Position numbers and translations under genes: made by a program
Source: Gemmatimonadota bacterium
Lineage (GTDB): Bacteria > Gemmatimonadota > Gemmatimonadetes > Gemmatimonadales > Gemmatimonadaceae
Direction of reading: 5' to 3'
DNA length: 41,701 bases
Assembly (NCBI GenBank): GCA_025360995.1
Contig: JANYBD010000136.1
Span: 1-41,701, forward strand
The notes under the pieces: model-generated
The model's input: the letters and a program-made list of their open reading frames with translations, nothing else
Told to the model about the DNA's origin: nothing
The model's database searches: none
Shown: in pieces, positions 1-9,102 of the stretch
Position numbering within the stretch: the first letter of the stretch is position 1
Layout: each line of letters begins with the position of its first letter

Positions 1-223
1 GGGCGCCGTCAATCCGGGGAAAATAACCGTCCCTCGCAGGGGAAGAACGGGAAGTGTCTGTCGTGTGCTCATATGTGTCGCAGCTCCTGCGCGCTGATTT
101 CGGCTGAATGGGGCTCTAGAGTGGTACGCCGCCGGCCCCGCTATTGGTTCAATTCCAAGGACACTACTTGCAAGTCACGTTCCAGCCTGAGTTACGACAT
201 ACTGGCGGGGATTGCAACTTTAG

Positions 224-2287
224 GTGGCCGTTGTGACGTACTGTATGACAACTCTTCATCCCGTACAGAGTTGTATTGTAAGACGCCAGAGTGCTATTCT
301 AGCGTCTGATCGCCCCCTTTTTCTCTGTCAATTGCCAGAACCGAGCATTACCCAATCCGACGCCGAGTTGCGTTCGCATGTTGAGCGCTCGCTCGACGCG
401 ACGTATGAACTGGACCGTGAGATTGGGCGCGGAGGCATGGGCATTGTCTACCGGGCAAAAGACCGGCGTCTGAAACGGACCGTCGCGATCAAATTGCTCC
501 CGCCTGAGTTGGCGTTCCGTTCGGAAATTCGTTCGCGTTTTCTGAAGGAGGCCGAAACGGCGGCCCAGCTGTCGCATCCGAATATCGTACCAATTTACAG
601 CGTCGACGAAAAGGACGGACTCGTCTACTTCGTCATGGCGTATATCGATGGCGACAATCTGGCCAAACGGATTCACGATCGCGGGCCGATGGATCCTGTT
701 GAGGTGCGCCGCGTCCTTCGTGCCGTGGCGGATGCTCTCGCCTACGCGCACTCCCAGGGCGTGGTGCATCGGGATATCAAGCCGGATAACATTTTGCTCG
801 ACGCGCTAAACAACCGGCCGATGGTAACGGATTTTGGAATTGCCCGCGCGATCACCGAAGGCGGTGACGCTCGGCTCACCGCCACTGGCGTGGCCATTGG
901 CACGCCGGCGTTCATGAGTCCTGAACAATCCGCTGGTGATCGTGATCTCGACGGCAGGAGCGATCTCTATTCGCTCGGTGTCGTCGCCTATCAGATGCTG
1001 TGCGGTGAGTTGCCGTTCGTGGCCAATAACACTCCGGCGCTGCTGGTGAAGCATCTGTCTGAGCGCCCTGTGCCAATTGACCAACGGATTGCCGGAGTGC
1101 CGCCCGATTTAGCACGAGCCGTGATGTTGTGTCTCGAAAAGAGTCCCGACGACCGCTTTGGAAACGCGCAGGCGTTGGTCACCGCGCTGGACACGGGTGA
1201 GGTGCCGAATCTGCCGGTGCCCCGCGCCCCGACGGGGCTCGAGCCGGCGTACGCGAATGCCGTGCGGCCAATGTTGACCGGATCCACCGGCGCCTATGTA
1301 GCCTCCGAAGCAGAGCTGGGACGCTGGGACGCGCCGGCCGTCGTCAAGTTCCGGAAACGGCTGGCGCCGTTCCTGGTGGTCGGCGGCGCCGTGATAATTC
1401 TGGCGATTCTCGGGATTGTAAATGTCACTGGTCTACTTGGCATGGTGGCCGTGTGGATGGCCTTCCAGTATGCAAAACTGTGGAGCGATGGCTACGACTG
1501 GCATGATGTGTTTCGTCAGCCTCGCGACCGGATGATTATGGACGTGACCGGAGAACTTGTCGACGAAGTGCAAGCGTACTGGAACAAACAAAAGCGTGCA
1601 GAAGTGCGCGAACGTCACCGACAACGCATTGACTCGCCCGGATTGTTTACGCCGTCCACGCCCGTTGGTGGGCGTCCGATACAGATTCAAGCGGCCGAAA
1701 GTGCCGCCTTGGGGTCCGGTCAGCACGCGGCGGTGGCGCGGCAGGCGATCAGTGATCGCAATGAAATTTTGCGACAGGTCGAGTCGTTGCCCAAAGGTGA
1801 TCGCGCGCGCATCCCGGGCGTTATCGAGGCGGCGCAGACACTAAGTGCCAACGTGGTGGGCATCGTCGGTGCGTTGTCCGAACTCGATCGCGCCGCTGGT
1901 CTGCAGTCGGCCGAATCGATTGATAAGGAAATCACACTGCTCGAATCGCAGGCGAATCCGCTCGACCGGATCGCCAGTGAAGAGCGGGTACGGCGGCTGG
2001 CGTTTCTCAAACGGCAACGGCGCACGGTGGCCGATTTGGTGCGACGGCGCGATGAACTTAAAGGCAAACTCGACAGCTGCGCGCTGGCGCTGCAAAACAT
2101 GCGTTTTGATTTACTGCGGTTCAAAGCCGGTGGCCAGACGTGGCAACATGTGACGTCGGTCGCCGAGCAGGCGGCGGCGCTGGCTCGAGAAGTGGACAGC
2201 GCGGTGTATGTCGCCGATGAACTCGCTCGCGTGTTGCCGCGTGGCGGAGCGCGGCGCGATGGCCGGGCGGCACCCGGCGCATCATGA
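224..2287 (+). CDS. Hanks-type Ser/Thr protein kinase with C-terminal hydrophobic segment and coiled-coil-like tail
   Basis: GRGGMGIVYRAKD P-loop, VAIK lysine, HRDIKPDN catalytic loop, DFG (TDFGIARA), GTPAFMSPEQ activation/P+1 loop, then a hydrophobic stretch (FLVVGGAVIILAILGIVNVTGLLGMVAVWMAF). GTG start at 224; a later start (e.g. ATG 245) is possible. Confidence 0.93.
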   Translation: MAVVTYCMTTLHPVQSCIVRRQSAILASDRPLFLCQLPEPSITQSDAELRSHVERSLDATYELDREIGRGGMGIVYRAKDRRLKRTVAIKLLPPELAFRSEIRSRFLKEAETAAQLSHPNIVPIYSVDEKDGLVYFVMAYIDGDNLAKRIHDRGPMDPVEVRRVLRAVADALAYAHSQGVVHRDIKPDNILLDALNNRPMVTDFGIARAITEGGDARLTATGVAIGTPAFMSPEQSAGDRDLDGRSDLYSLGVVAYQMLCGELPFVANNTPALLVKHLSERPVPIDQRIAGVPPDLARAVMLCLEKSPDDRFGNAQALVTALDTGEVPNLPVPRAPTGLEPAYANAVRPMLTGSTGAYVASEAELGRWDAPAVVKFRKRLAPFLVVGGAVIILAILGIVNVTGLLGMVAVWMAFQYAKLWSDGYDWHDVFRQPRDRMIMDVTGELVDEVQAYWNKQKRAEVRERHRQRIDSPGLFTPSTPVGGRPIQIQAAESAALGSGQHAAVARQAISDRNEILRQVESLPKGDRARIPGVIEAAQTLSANVVGIVGALSELDRAAGLQSAESIDKEITLLESQANPLDRIASEERVRRLAFLKRQRRTVADLVRRRDELKGKLDSCALALQNMRFDLLRFKAGGQTWQHVTSVAEQAAALAREVDSAVYVADELARVLPRGGARRDGRAAPGAS

Positions 2288-4299
2288 ACGGCCGCGATGC
2301 GCTACGCGACCGCGTGGAGCGCGCCGTCGGCGCGCTCTTTTCGGTTGAAGAGGAGATTGGCCGCGGCGGCATGGCTGTGGTGTACCGTGCCCGCGACGTG
2401 CGATTGCGCCGGAAGGTTGCACTCAAGGTGCTCCCGCCGGAGCTCGCGTTTCGCGACGACGTGAAGTCGCGTTTTCTGCGTGAGGCCCAAATGTCGGCGC
2501 AGTTGTCGCATCCGAACATTGTGCCCATTTATGCCGTGGACGAACTCGACGGAATCGTGTTCTTCGCTATGGGACTGGTCGAGGGCGAGACGCTTGCGCA
2601 GCAACTGGTGCACTCGCCACGGCCGGATGTCGAGACCGTGCGCCGGGTGCTACGTGAAGTCGCCGATGCGCTCGCCTATGCGCACGCGAACCACGTGGTC
2701 CATCGTGATGTGAAGCCGGACAATATTCTGATGGAGGCGGCCACCGGGCGCGCGCTGGTTTCCGATTTCGGTATTGCCCGCGCGGCCGAAGGCGACTCGC
2801 GGCTGACCGTGACCGGCATTGCCGTTGGAACGCCGGCGTATATGAGTCCGGAGCAGGCGATGGGCGAACGCGATGTAGATGGTCGCGCCGACATTTATTC
2901 GCTGGGAATTGTCGGCTACCAGATGCTGGCGGGCGAACTGCCGCATCAAGCGGCGAACACGCCGGCGATGCTGATGAAGCATATCAGTGAACGTCCGCGA
3001 CCGCTGCGCGAACTGCGTACGGATCTTCCGAAGAATCTGGTGGCCGCGATCGAGCGGGCCATGGCCAAAGGGCGCGACGATCGTTGGCCCGATGCGTCGG
3101 CGTTCCGCGATGCCCTCGCCGCTGGTGCCGCCGTCGGTCCGAGCGTCCGCACGTCTCAGCGACCAAGTGCTACAGACGGCGGCGCGGACAGCGCGCTCGA
3201 GCGGTTGCGCGCACAGGGAGCGAATTACGCGCCCAACGAACCCGATCGTCGCGAATTCGGGCTGCCGATATTTCCTGAGCGGATCAATAGCATGTTGAAT
3301 TCCCCATCGCAGGGATACAACAAGAATGCGCTCCGGGAATGGCGAGACCAGCAGCGCGAATGGCGCAAAGAAAAACGTGGCGAACTGGATGATATGCGCC
3401 AAGAGGCGCGGTTCACCAAGCGCGATCTAAAAGATCGCCTGCGCGACAAGCGGGCCAATCTTACACCGGAAGAACGCATCCGGCGCGTGCAGCGCTCCAT
3501 TTTGGGATATGTCGGCACGACCGGCATGCTGGCGTCGATCAACCTGCTCACTGCCCCGAATTTTCTCTGGTTTTTGTTCCCGGCAATCGGCATGGGCTTT
3601 GGCGTGGTTTCGAAGGTCAGCTCACTCTGGATTGACGGTATTCCGCTGCGCCGCCTGTTTACGCGTCAGCCGATGACGGAGCCTGTAGCCGCAACGCAAC
3701 TTCCGGAATCGCGGGGAGTCCAGGCGCCGCTAACGGCACCGCGTATTGCCTCCGCCGATTTGGCCGGCATTCCGCGCGAAGTGCTCGACGGTCCGCACGG
3801 TGCGGCGATCCGCGACGCGGCAGAATCGAAAGCGGTCATTATCCAAGTGCTGGCCGGCCTTTCGCCGGCGGACCGTGAGATGCTGCCGGAGATACGCCCG
3901 ACTGTGGACACGCTTGTCGAGCGCGTACGCTCACTCGCGCAGACGCTGCATCAGCTCGACAGCGACGCATCGCCCGAGGCGCTGGCGCGACTCGACCAGC
4001 GTGTGGCGGCCGTGCGCGCCACACCGGAAGACGCTCCGGATCGCGACCGGCGGTTGCAGCTTCTCGAGCGACAGCAGGTTACGCTGAAAGATTTGGTGCG
4101 CCATCGCGATGCGAATGCGCAACAGATGGAAAGCGCGTCGCTCATTCTGCAGACGATAAAACTCGACCTGTTCAAACTCCGGTCAAGTAATGTGGACGCC
4201 AAGCTGGATGCGTCGACGGGCGCTACGCAGGAAGCGCGGGCGCTCTCCAAAGACATTGGGCGTGTGATCGAAGCGGCGAACGAGGTGCGACGGCTGTAA
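2284..4299 (+). CDS. Hanks-type Ser/Thr protein kinase, tandem paralogue, with 2TM-like membrane segment
   Basis: GRGGMAVVYRARD, HRDVKPDN, SDFGIARA, GTPAYMSPEQ; C-terminal INLLTAPNFLWFLFPAIGMGFGVVSKV resembles the 2TM domain. ATGA overlap with upstream kinase. Confidence 0.94.
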   Translation: MNGRDALRDRVERAVGALFSVEEEIGRGGMAVVYRARDVRLRRKVALKVLPPELAFRDDVKSRFLREAQMSAQLSHPNIVPIYAVDELDGIVFFAMGLVEGETLAQQLVHSPRPDVETVRRVLREVADALAYAHANHVVHRDVKPDNILMEAATGRALVSDFGIARAAEGDSRLTVTGIAVGTPAYMSPEQAMGERDVDGRADIYSLGIVGYQMLAGELPHQAANTPAMLMKHISERPRPLRELRTDLPKNLVAAIERAMAKGRDDRWPDASAFRDALAAGAAVGPSVRTSQRPSATDGGADSALERLRAQGANYAPNEPDRREFGLPIFPERINSMLNSPSQGYNKNALREWRDQQREWRKEKRGELDDMRQEARFTKRDLKDRLRDKRANLTPEERIRRVQRSILGYVGTTGMLASINLLTAPNFLWFLFPAIGMGFGVVSKVSSLWIDGIPLRRLFTRQPMTEPVAATQLPESRGVQAPLTAPRIASADLAGIPREVLDGPHGAAIRDAAESKAVIIQVLAGLSPADREMLPEIRPTVDTLVERVRSLAQTLHQLDSDASPEALARLDQRVAAVRATPEDAPDRDRRLQLLERQQVTLKDLVRHRDANAQQMESASLILQTIKLDLFKLRSSNVDAKLDASTGATQEARALSKDIGRVIEAANEVRRL

Positions 4300-4348
4300 T
4301 TCGCCGGACGCATTCCGCTGAACGCTCGGTGCGTTTTCGGGATTGCCG

Positions 4349-5182
4349 CTATCGGCGCAGTAGGTGGGCGATGGCGGCCGCGGCGCGCTCCGGCGCGTCT
4401 TCGGGAGTGAAGTGTCGGGCGCCTTCGACGATCTCGACTGTGGCGCCGGTAATAGCCCGCTGCAGTCTGTAGGCGAGCGCAACGGGCAAATATGGATCAC
4501 GTTGCCCCCAAAGGATCGCGGTCGGCTGCGTGATGCGGCCGAGTTCTGCGCCGATGATCTCCACGGCCGGATCGTGCATGGCGCGAAGTTGCGCCACCAG
4601 TACATCAACACCGAGTCGCGAGTTAAACGCGCCGAGATATTTGTCGAGCGCGTGGCGGCCTATTTCCTGGTCGACGAAGCCGGACAACAGTGATCCGTGC
4701 ACGAGGCCGGAGAGCAGCGGTGCTCCGAGCATCCGGGCAATAGGTGTCGCGGAGAGAACTCGTGCCATGAGCGCGGCACGGCGAGGCCAACACTCAAATG
4801 CCGTGGAGTTCACTAGGCAAAGTCGAGTTACGCGCTCGGGAAACGCGAGCGCCACGGCTTGTGCGACCGATCCCCCCATGCCGTGGCCGACGAAACATGC
4901 CGACGCGATGCCGAGTTCGTCCATTAGCGCGCGAGTGCGTTCGGCGTGCGCCCGAACGGTCAAATCCGCGACATCAGCGCGATCGCTTCGCCCAAAACCG
5001 AGCATATCAACCAAAACCAGCCGGTGCCCATCAGGCATTTCGGGGACCACGGCGTGCCAAAGGTGTGACGAAGCAGGAAATCCATGCAAAAAGACCACCG
5101 GTTCACCCGCCCCGCGGGTTCCGGCGGCGTAGTAATACAGCCGATTGCCGGCCAGATCGACGAATTCACCTCTCATTGCCAC
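4349..5182 (-). CDS. alpha/beta-fold hydrolase
   Basis: VVFLHGFPASSHLW oxyanion segment, GHGMGGSVA nucleophile elbow (Ser replaced by Gly-Met context GHGMGG), C-terminal ARHFTPEDAPE catalytic-His region. Confidence 0.85.
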   Translation of the reverse strand: MAMRGEFVDLAGNRLYYYAAGTRGAGEPVVFLHGFPASSHLWHAVVPEMPDGHRLVLVDMLGFGRSDRADVADLTVRAHAERTRALMDELGIASACFVGHGMGGSVAQAVALAFPERVTRLCLVNSTAFECWPRRAALMARVLSATPIARMLGAPLLSGLVHGSLLSGFVDQEIGRHALDKYLGAFNSRLGVDVLVAQLRAMHDPAVEIIGAELGRITQPTAILWGQRDPYLPVALAYRLQRAITGATVEIVEGARHFTPEDAPERAAAAIAHLLRR

Positions 5183-5247
5183 AACTTAACGGCCTAGCGC
5201 AATCACTGAAAAATGATATCCTTACGGGATGTATTGTAAAGAATAGC

Positions 5248-5271
5248 CATTGTGTTACGTAACTCATTGTG
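5248..5271. promoter_or_regulatory. candidate operator in the divergent intergenic region
   Basis: Palindrome gttacgtaac (5254-5263) flanked by direct repeat cattgtg (5248-5254 and 5265-5271) in an AT-richer spacer between divergent genes. Confidence 0.4.
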
Positions 5272-5301
5272 AAATAACAGCTTACGACAAGGCGTCCTAA
5301 A

Positions 5302-6447
5302 TTGACCGCACCTTCAATTCCCATAGTTTCACAGTTTCCGCCTCCTCCACCGCCACTTTCGGCTGTTTGTTTTCCGATCGGATGGCTTTTGGACCATGCG
5401 TCGCCTCCGATACAGTATCGAGCCACCATTGAAGTAGCGAAACACACGACTGGACTGAGTTCGGCGTTCCACAGTTTGCCGTATTCATACCGGCCAGCGC
5501 TTGAATTGGCGGTTGGGCAGTCGCTCGAGGGCGTGTGGAACGACTCCATGCTCACCGTTCCGCCTGCGCGGTCGGACGGATTCGAGGGTGTCGGCACGGT
5601 GCACGCATTGCGGCGGCTCCTGGAATACGGTTGGGACAAAGATTCGCCGCCGGTCAATCAGGCGCGGCGGATTCTGTTCCGGTTGCTTGCCGAAGACAAC
5701 GATCCGGCATTGTTGTTCGAGCTTGGGCCGAAAGTGCTCGCCAAAGGAAAGACGGAAGAAGAGCGGTTGATGGTTCGCCAAACGTTGCGCGAGGCGGCGG
5801 GATCGGCGCTGGCGCAGGCCGGCTTCGAGTCTGATCCGCGTTTGCGCGGTGCGGCGCGACGGACCCTTGACCGGATGATGGAGTTTTTAAAATCGCCGGT
5901 TGCGGCCAAGCCGTGGATTCGCGTTGGCAATCAGCAGGTGTTGTCGCCGGAGGCGTTCCCGCCATCGATTTACGCCCTGCAGATGTGGGCGCATATGCCA
6001 CTCTTCCGCAGCGAGCATTTCGAAGGAATGGAACTGCTGTACCGTTGGCTGACGCGGGCTTTGCCGCGCCAAGAGCAGATGCAGGTGGTCGGCAAAAAAA
6101 TTGTGCCGGTGCCACTGATGGTGCTTGGCGACAAGTTGCCACATCGCAATGCGGTGGAGGACGACGTCCCGGCGGCGATGGGCTGGCTGGAACTCATCAG
6201 TCGTTTTGGATTTCTGCGCCGCAACGATAACTGGTCGAAGATGTACGAACGGTTCGTCGATGATTGCGGTCGTGACGGTGTGTGGCACCCGCATAAGGGG
6301 TTGGCGATACCGCGGAGTTCGTCAGCGTGGATATGGTCGGCGTATCCGTTGGAATCGCCGCATGGCGGTGACGAGCGTTGGGCAGACATGACGTTCCGCA
6401 TTGGGTTGATCGCGCGGTTGAGCGGCCGGCCCGTCAAACTGATCTGA
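5302..6447 (+). CDS. conserved hypothetical protein, possibly an alpha/alpha-toroid (prenyltransferase/cyclase-like) fold
   Basis: Long ORF with helical repeats (HALRRLLEYGWDKDSPPVNQARRILFRLL) and aromatic-rich C-terminus (WHPHKGLAIPRSSSAWIWSAYPLE). TTG start at 5302 uncertain; TTG 5389 is an alternative. Confidence 0.75.
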   Translation: MTAPSIPIVSQFPPPPPPLSAVCFPIGWLLDHASPPIQYRATIEVAKHTTGLSSAFHSLPYSYRPALELAVGQSLEGVWNDSMLTVPPARSDGFEGVGTVHALRRLLEYGWDKDSPPVNQARRILFRLLAEDNDPALLFELGPKVLAKGKTEEERLMVRQTLREAAGSALAQAGFESDPRLRGAARRTLDRMMEFLKSPVAAKPWIRVGNQQVLSPEAFPPSIYALQMWAHMPLFRSEHFEGMELLYRWLTRALPRQEQMQVVGKKIVPVPLMVLGDKLPHRNAVEDDVPAAMGWLELISRFGFLRRNDNWSKMYERFVDDCGRDGVWHPHKGLAIPRSSSAWIWSAYPLESPHGGDERWADMTFRIGLIARLSGRPVKLI

Positions 6448-7322
6448 CCGACCGTCTCGCTCCCGAAGCGTGGTTTCCCGCGGGCCGCGACGACATCGCG
6501 GTCCGGCGGGTGCAACTCGCCGATGGCCTGACACAACGCTTATTGGTGGCCGGGCCGGTCGACGGCCCGCCCCTATTGTTGCTCCATGGCTGGGCGGTTT
6601 CGGCGTATTTGTGGCGCGCGACAATTCCCGCGTTGGCCGCCGCCGGGTTTCGCGTCTACGTGCCGGATTTGCCTGGTCACGGCCTGAGCGATGCACCGCA
6701 GGAAAAAGGGAGCTACTCCGTCGACGCCTTTACTGAGCGCGCACTCATGTTGTGCGATGCCCTTGCACTCGACAGCGTGCAGGTGATCGGCCAGTCGATG
6801 GGCGGCCGCATTGCCATGGAGATGGTATTTCGGGCGCCAACGCGAATCTCCCGCGTGGCACTCTTTGGCCCGGTTGGATTCGGCGACATTCCGCCCGGCC
6901 AAACATTTGCACCATTTTTGCCGTCGCTGCCAGGCGCCCTTGCGTCGCTTTTGGTCACACGCCAAATGGTCGACATCGTGCAGCGCCGCGTGTGGGGCAA
7001 GATTGGTTGGTTCACTGAACGCGACGTGGACGAGTACTGGGCCCCGTCGCAGTTTCCGGACGTGGTGAGAGCCCAGTTACAAATGCTGCGGGAATTCGAG
7101 TGGGCGCCAATTGCCGATGACCGGATTCGCACGGTAAAAACGCCAACTCTGATCGTTTTCGGAACACAGGATCGGACGGTACGACCGGTGCACGCGGAGC
7201 GGCTCGTCAGCGTGCTGCCGCAGGGGCGGTTGGAATGGATCGAAGGCGGGGGACATGTAGTGATGGAAGAGGTTCCCGAGCTCGTTAACCGGATGCTTTT
7301 GGGGTTCCTGACCGGGGTATAG
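6378..7322 (+). CDS. alpha/beta-fold hydrolase
   Basis: LLLLHGWAVSAYLWRATIPALAAAGFRVYVPDLPGHGLSD, nucleophile elbow GQSMGG, GGGHVVMEEVPE catalytic His. True start probably near 6447 because the listed start overlaps the upstream gene by 70 bp. Confidence 0.9.
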   Translation: MGRHDVPHWVDRAVERPARQTDLTDRLAPEAWFPAGRDDIAVRRVQLADGLTQRLLVAGPVDGPPLLLLHGWAVSAYLWRATIPALAAAGFRVYVPDLPGHGLSDAPQEKGSYSVDAFTERALMLCDALALDSVQVIGQSMGGRIAMEMVFRAPTRISRVALFGPVGFGDIPPGQTFAPFLPSLPGALASLLVTRQMVDIVQRRVWGKIGWFTERDVDEYWAPSQFPDVVRAQLQMLREFEWAPIADDRIRTVKTPTLIVFGTQDRTVRPVHAERLVSVLPQGRLEWIEGGGHVVMEEVPELVNRMLLGFLTGV

Positions 7323-7333
7323 TGAACCGATGG

Positions 7334-7371
7334 AGCGTGCAGGTTGCAGCGTGCAGGTAGCAGCGTGCAGC
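7334..7371. repeat. short degenerate tandem repeat of about 12-14 bp (agcgtgcaggt(t/a)gc)
   Basis: Read directly: agcgtgcaggttgcagcgtgcaggtagcagcgtgcagc; three occurrences of agcgtgcag. Confidence 0.7.
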
Positions 7372-7524
7372 GTTGGCATCGCTCCCTGATTCCATTAGCT
7401 TTCTGGCAACGGGATAGGCCGGCCGGCAGCGTCGCAACGCTCCACGGGTCCCGTTGGGCCGATTCTCCGATTCGCGGAGGCATTGGCTCACCGAAGAGAA
7501 GCCAATACTTCACGAGCGAAAGAA

Positions 7525-8787
7525 ATGACACCGAAAACAGCGGCGCCTCGCGCGCCGCGGCGAGCCGCTAAGGCCGCACCGCTGGCCGAAGAGTCAGCAG
7601 CAATCACCCCCGCGATTTCCGAATCGGCCTCGCTAGCCGAAGCCGAAGCCGCGACCACCGACATCACATTTGCCGATCTTGGGCTCTCCGCCCAAATGCT
7701 CGAAGCGCTAACGGACGCCGGTTACAAGAAGCCGACACCGATTCAAGCGCAGGCCGTGCCGCTCGCACTGAAAGGCCGCGATCTGATTGGCTTGGCGCAG
7801 ACGGGCACCGGCAAGACAGCAGCGTTTACCATTCCGATCATCGAACGTCTGATCGGCGGTCCGCACCGCACTCGGGCGCTCATACTGACGCCCACGCGCG
7901 AACTGTGCGTGCAGGTCGAAGAGAGCTTCACGAAATACGGTCGCCACTCCGGACTCGACGTGATTCCGGTATACGGCGGAGTGGGATACGAGCCGCAAGT
8001 GAAAGCATTGCGCGCCGGAGTCGACGTTATCGTGGCGACGCCGGGCCGTCTGCTCGACCATCTCGAGAAGCAAAACGTGGTGTTCGACGAAGTCGAAGTG
8101 TTAGTGCTCGACGAAGCGGACCGGATGCTCGATATGGGATTTGCCCCGCAAATCAACCGGATCATCGCGCAACTCCATCCGTATCGTCAGACGCTGCTGT
8201 TCAGCGCGACCATGCCACCGGAAGTCGAAGCGTTGGCGCGCAAATATCTGCGCAAGCCCGTGGTTGTGCAGGTCGGGCGCCGGTCCGGTGCCGCAACAAC
8301 GGTGCAGCATTTTGTTTATCCGTGCCCGAAAGACAAGAAGAGTGCGCTGCTCGCCGAATTGCTGAAACAGAAGGCGATGGACACTGTGCTCGTGTTCACC
8401 CGCACCAAGCACGGTGCCGACCGCGTGGTCAAGCATCTCGAGCGTGACGGCGTCAAAGCCGGTGCGATGCATGCCGATAAAACGCAGGGGCAGCGCACCA
8501 AAGCGCTCGAAGATTTCAAGAGTGGCAAGCTTCGCGTACTCGTGGCAACGGACATTGCGCAGCGCGGATTGGACATCTCGGGCATCACGCACGTGATCAA
8601 CTACGATGTGCCGCAGCAAGCCGAAGACTATGTGCACCGCATTGGACGCACGGGTCGCGCCGCCAGTACGGGCGATGCGTACACGTTTATGTGTGCTGAC
8701 GAGATTGCGATGGTGCGGACGATCGAACGGGTGATCGGCCAGCAGATTCCGCGGATCTCGGTGCCGGGGTACGATTTCGGGACTTAG
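7525..8787 (+). CDS. DEAD-box ATP-dependent RNA helicase
   Basis: Q-motif region, AQTGTGKT (I), PTRELCVQ (Ia), TPGR (Ib), DEAD (II), SAT (III), RGLDI (V), HRIGRTGRA (VI). ATG at 7525 chosen over the track's 7483. Confidence 0.96.
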   Translation: MTPKTAAPRAPRRAAKAAPLAEESAAITPAISESASLAEAEAATTDITFADLGLSAQMLEALTDAGYKKPTPIQAQAVPLALKGRDLIGLAQTGTGKTAAFTIPIIERLIGGPHRTRALILTPTRELCVQVEESFTKYGRHSGLDVIPVYGGVGYEPQVKALRAGVDVIVATPGRLLDHLEKQNVVFDEVEVLVLDEADRMLDMGFAPQINRIIAQLHPYRQTLLFSATMPPEVEALARKYLRKPVVVQVGRRSGAATTVQHFVYPCPKDKKSALLAELLKQKAMDTVLVFTRTKHGADRVVKHLERDGVKAGAMHADKTQGQRTKALEDFKSGKLRVLVATDIAQRGLDISGITHVINYDVPQQAEDYVHRIGRTGRAASTGDAYTFMCADEIAMVRTIERVIGQQIPRISVPGYDFGT

Positions 8788-8801
8788 CAGTCGCCCGCTC
8801 A

Positions 8802-9065
8802 CCCGTCCGGCACCGCCCGGCGGCGGCTTGTCCTCGTTCGTCCTCGGCCGTTGGCCGGGGACTCTCTGCGGGCGCCACCTGTGGGCGGTGCCGGACGGGC
8901 TCGCTTCACACATTGGTGCGGAGTGGAAGCCTGACGCTGCGCGGTGCACAGTCTCACTGACCATCGGTGCGCACGAATGGTGGCAGAGCGCGACTGGCGT
9001 TGCCCGCCGGCGGCGCCCGCAGCGCCGACCGGCCATCGGCCGAGGCGAAGCGAGGACAAGCCGCC
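8802..9065. repeat. complex nested inverted-repeat element 3' of the DEAD-box helicase
   Basis: 8802-8818 cccgtccggcaccgccc is the perfect reverse complement of 8883-8899. 8822-8858 pairs with 9029-9065 (about 32/37). 8866-8876 ctgcgggcgcc pairs perfectly with 9012-9022. Near-palindrome at 8961-8980. Confidence 0.85.
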
Positions 9066-9102
9066 ATAGGGCAATGCTAGTCGCGCTCACGCGCGACGAT
9101 AA

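Noticed and set aside
140-180. T-arm-like string (ggttcaattcc) suggesting a tRNA
   Set aside because: No acceptor stem, D-arm or anticodon arm could be assembled around it in the right order and spacing.
4321-4335. aacgc-tcggt-gcgtt as an intrinsic terminator after the kinases
   Set aside because: Only a 5-bp stem with a weak, short T-run; not strong enough to call.
8802-9065. CRISPR array or tRNA cluster
   Set aside because: Repeats are inverted rather than regularly spaced direct repeats, and no tRNA cloverleaf with anticodon arm is present.
8101-9090. 329-aa minus-strand ORF antisense to the helicase and the repeat element
   Set aside because: No recognisable motifs; it shadows a well-supported helicase, as expected from high GC. 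Many other antisense ORFs (e.g. 2650-3402, 13988-14815, 21293-22000, 23805-24581, 33628-34461) were rejected for the same reason.
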